Origin: Gymnopilus junonius
Lineage: Eukaryota > Basidiomycota > Agaricomycetes > Agaricales > Galerinaceae
Assembly (NCBI GenBank): GCA_015501075.1
Contig: JADNYJ010000100.1
Span: forward strand, 1 to 64,000
Direction of reading: 5' to 3'
DNA: 64,000 bases
Shown: piece after piece, positions 57,378 through 64,000 of the stretch
Layout of the letters: each line of letters opens with the position of its first letter
Position numbering within the stretch: the first letter of the stretch is position 1
The notes under the pieces: model-generated
Database searches by the model: none
What the model was told of the DNA's origin: nothing
What the model saw: the letters and a program-made list of their open reading frames with translations, nothing else
Position numbers and translations under genes: made by a program

Positions 57378-64000
<6,623 letters not shown>

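Overview
The window is fungal nuclear DNA, most probably from a mushroom-forming basidiomycete (Agaricomycetes). Genes are cut by many short GT-AG introns (about 45-75 bp), some leaving exons of only 8-23 nt. Protein families typical of that group are present (F-box-like and BTB proteins, small secreted proteins, fungal two-half alpha/beta-barrel proteins), next to conserved eukaryotic genes: SEN15, ATG7, a mitochondrial phosphate carrier, a sirtuin and an ABCC transporter. No rRNA, tRNA, CRISPR array or complete transposon was found.

Layout. 0-3.7 kb: almost no recognisable coding. 3.8-7.3 kb (minus): a BTB-like gene and an F-box-like gene. 7.7-12.6 kb (plus): a very long proline-rich BBC1/AIM3-type actin-patch protein. 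13.1-13.8 kb (minus): a small Lys/Arg-rich conserved protein. 14.2-16.6 kb (plus): an S28 serine peptidase in 13 exons. 18.5-20.2 kb (plus): a class I sirtuin. 21.1-24.2 kb (minus): a FYRN/FYRC (TBRG1-like) protein. 25.7-27.0 kb (minus): an alpha/beta-hydrolase. 27.6-28.5 kb: a degenerate repeat element. 29.1-30.9 kb (plus): a tandem pair of small secreted proteins. 31.8-33.2 kb (plus): a second BTB gene. 34.9-35.4 kb: a Cys-rich mini-protein. 36.2-38.5 kb: SEN15 and a divergent F-box-like gene. 38.8-45.8 kb (minus): a tandem array of five two-half dimeric alpha/beta-barrel paralogues, with a diverged sixth at 50.6-51.5 kb. 46.7-53.4 kb: an uncharacterised gene, ATG7 and MIR1. 53.7-56.5 kb: a divergent pair of uncharacterised genes. 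57.4 kb to the right edge: an ABCC transporter, incomplete at the 3' end.

Exon structures were built by hand from splice signals and reading-frame closure. For most genes the summed exon lengths are an exact multiple of three, which supports the models. Eleven places close only if one extra base is supplied, many in short homopolymers and eight of them between 48.2 and 60.1 kb. The simplest reading is uncorrected single-base deletions in the assembly. They hit ATG7, the gene at 53.7 kb and the first half of the ABCC transporter, and could also explain an apparent pseudogene in the array and one in the secreted pair.

Functionally the genes are mostly independent neighbours. The clearest locus-level biology is the five-copy (plus one) alpha/beta-barrel family, which grew by segmental duplication that also copied upstream DNA.
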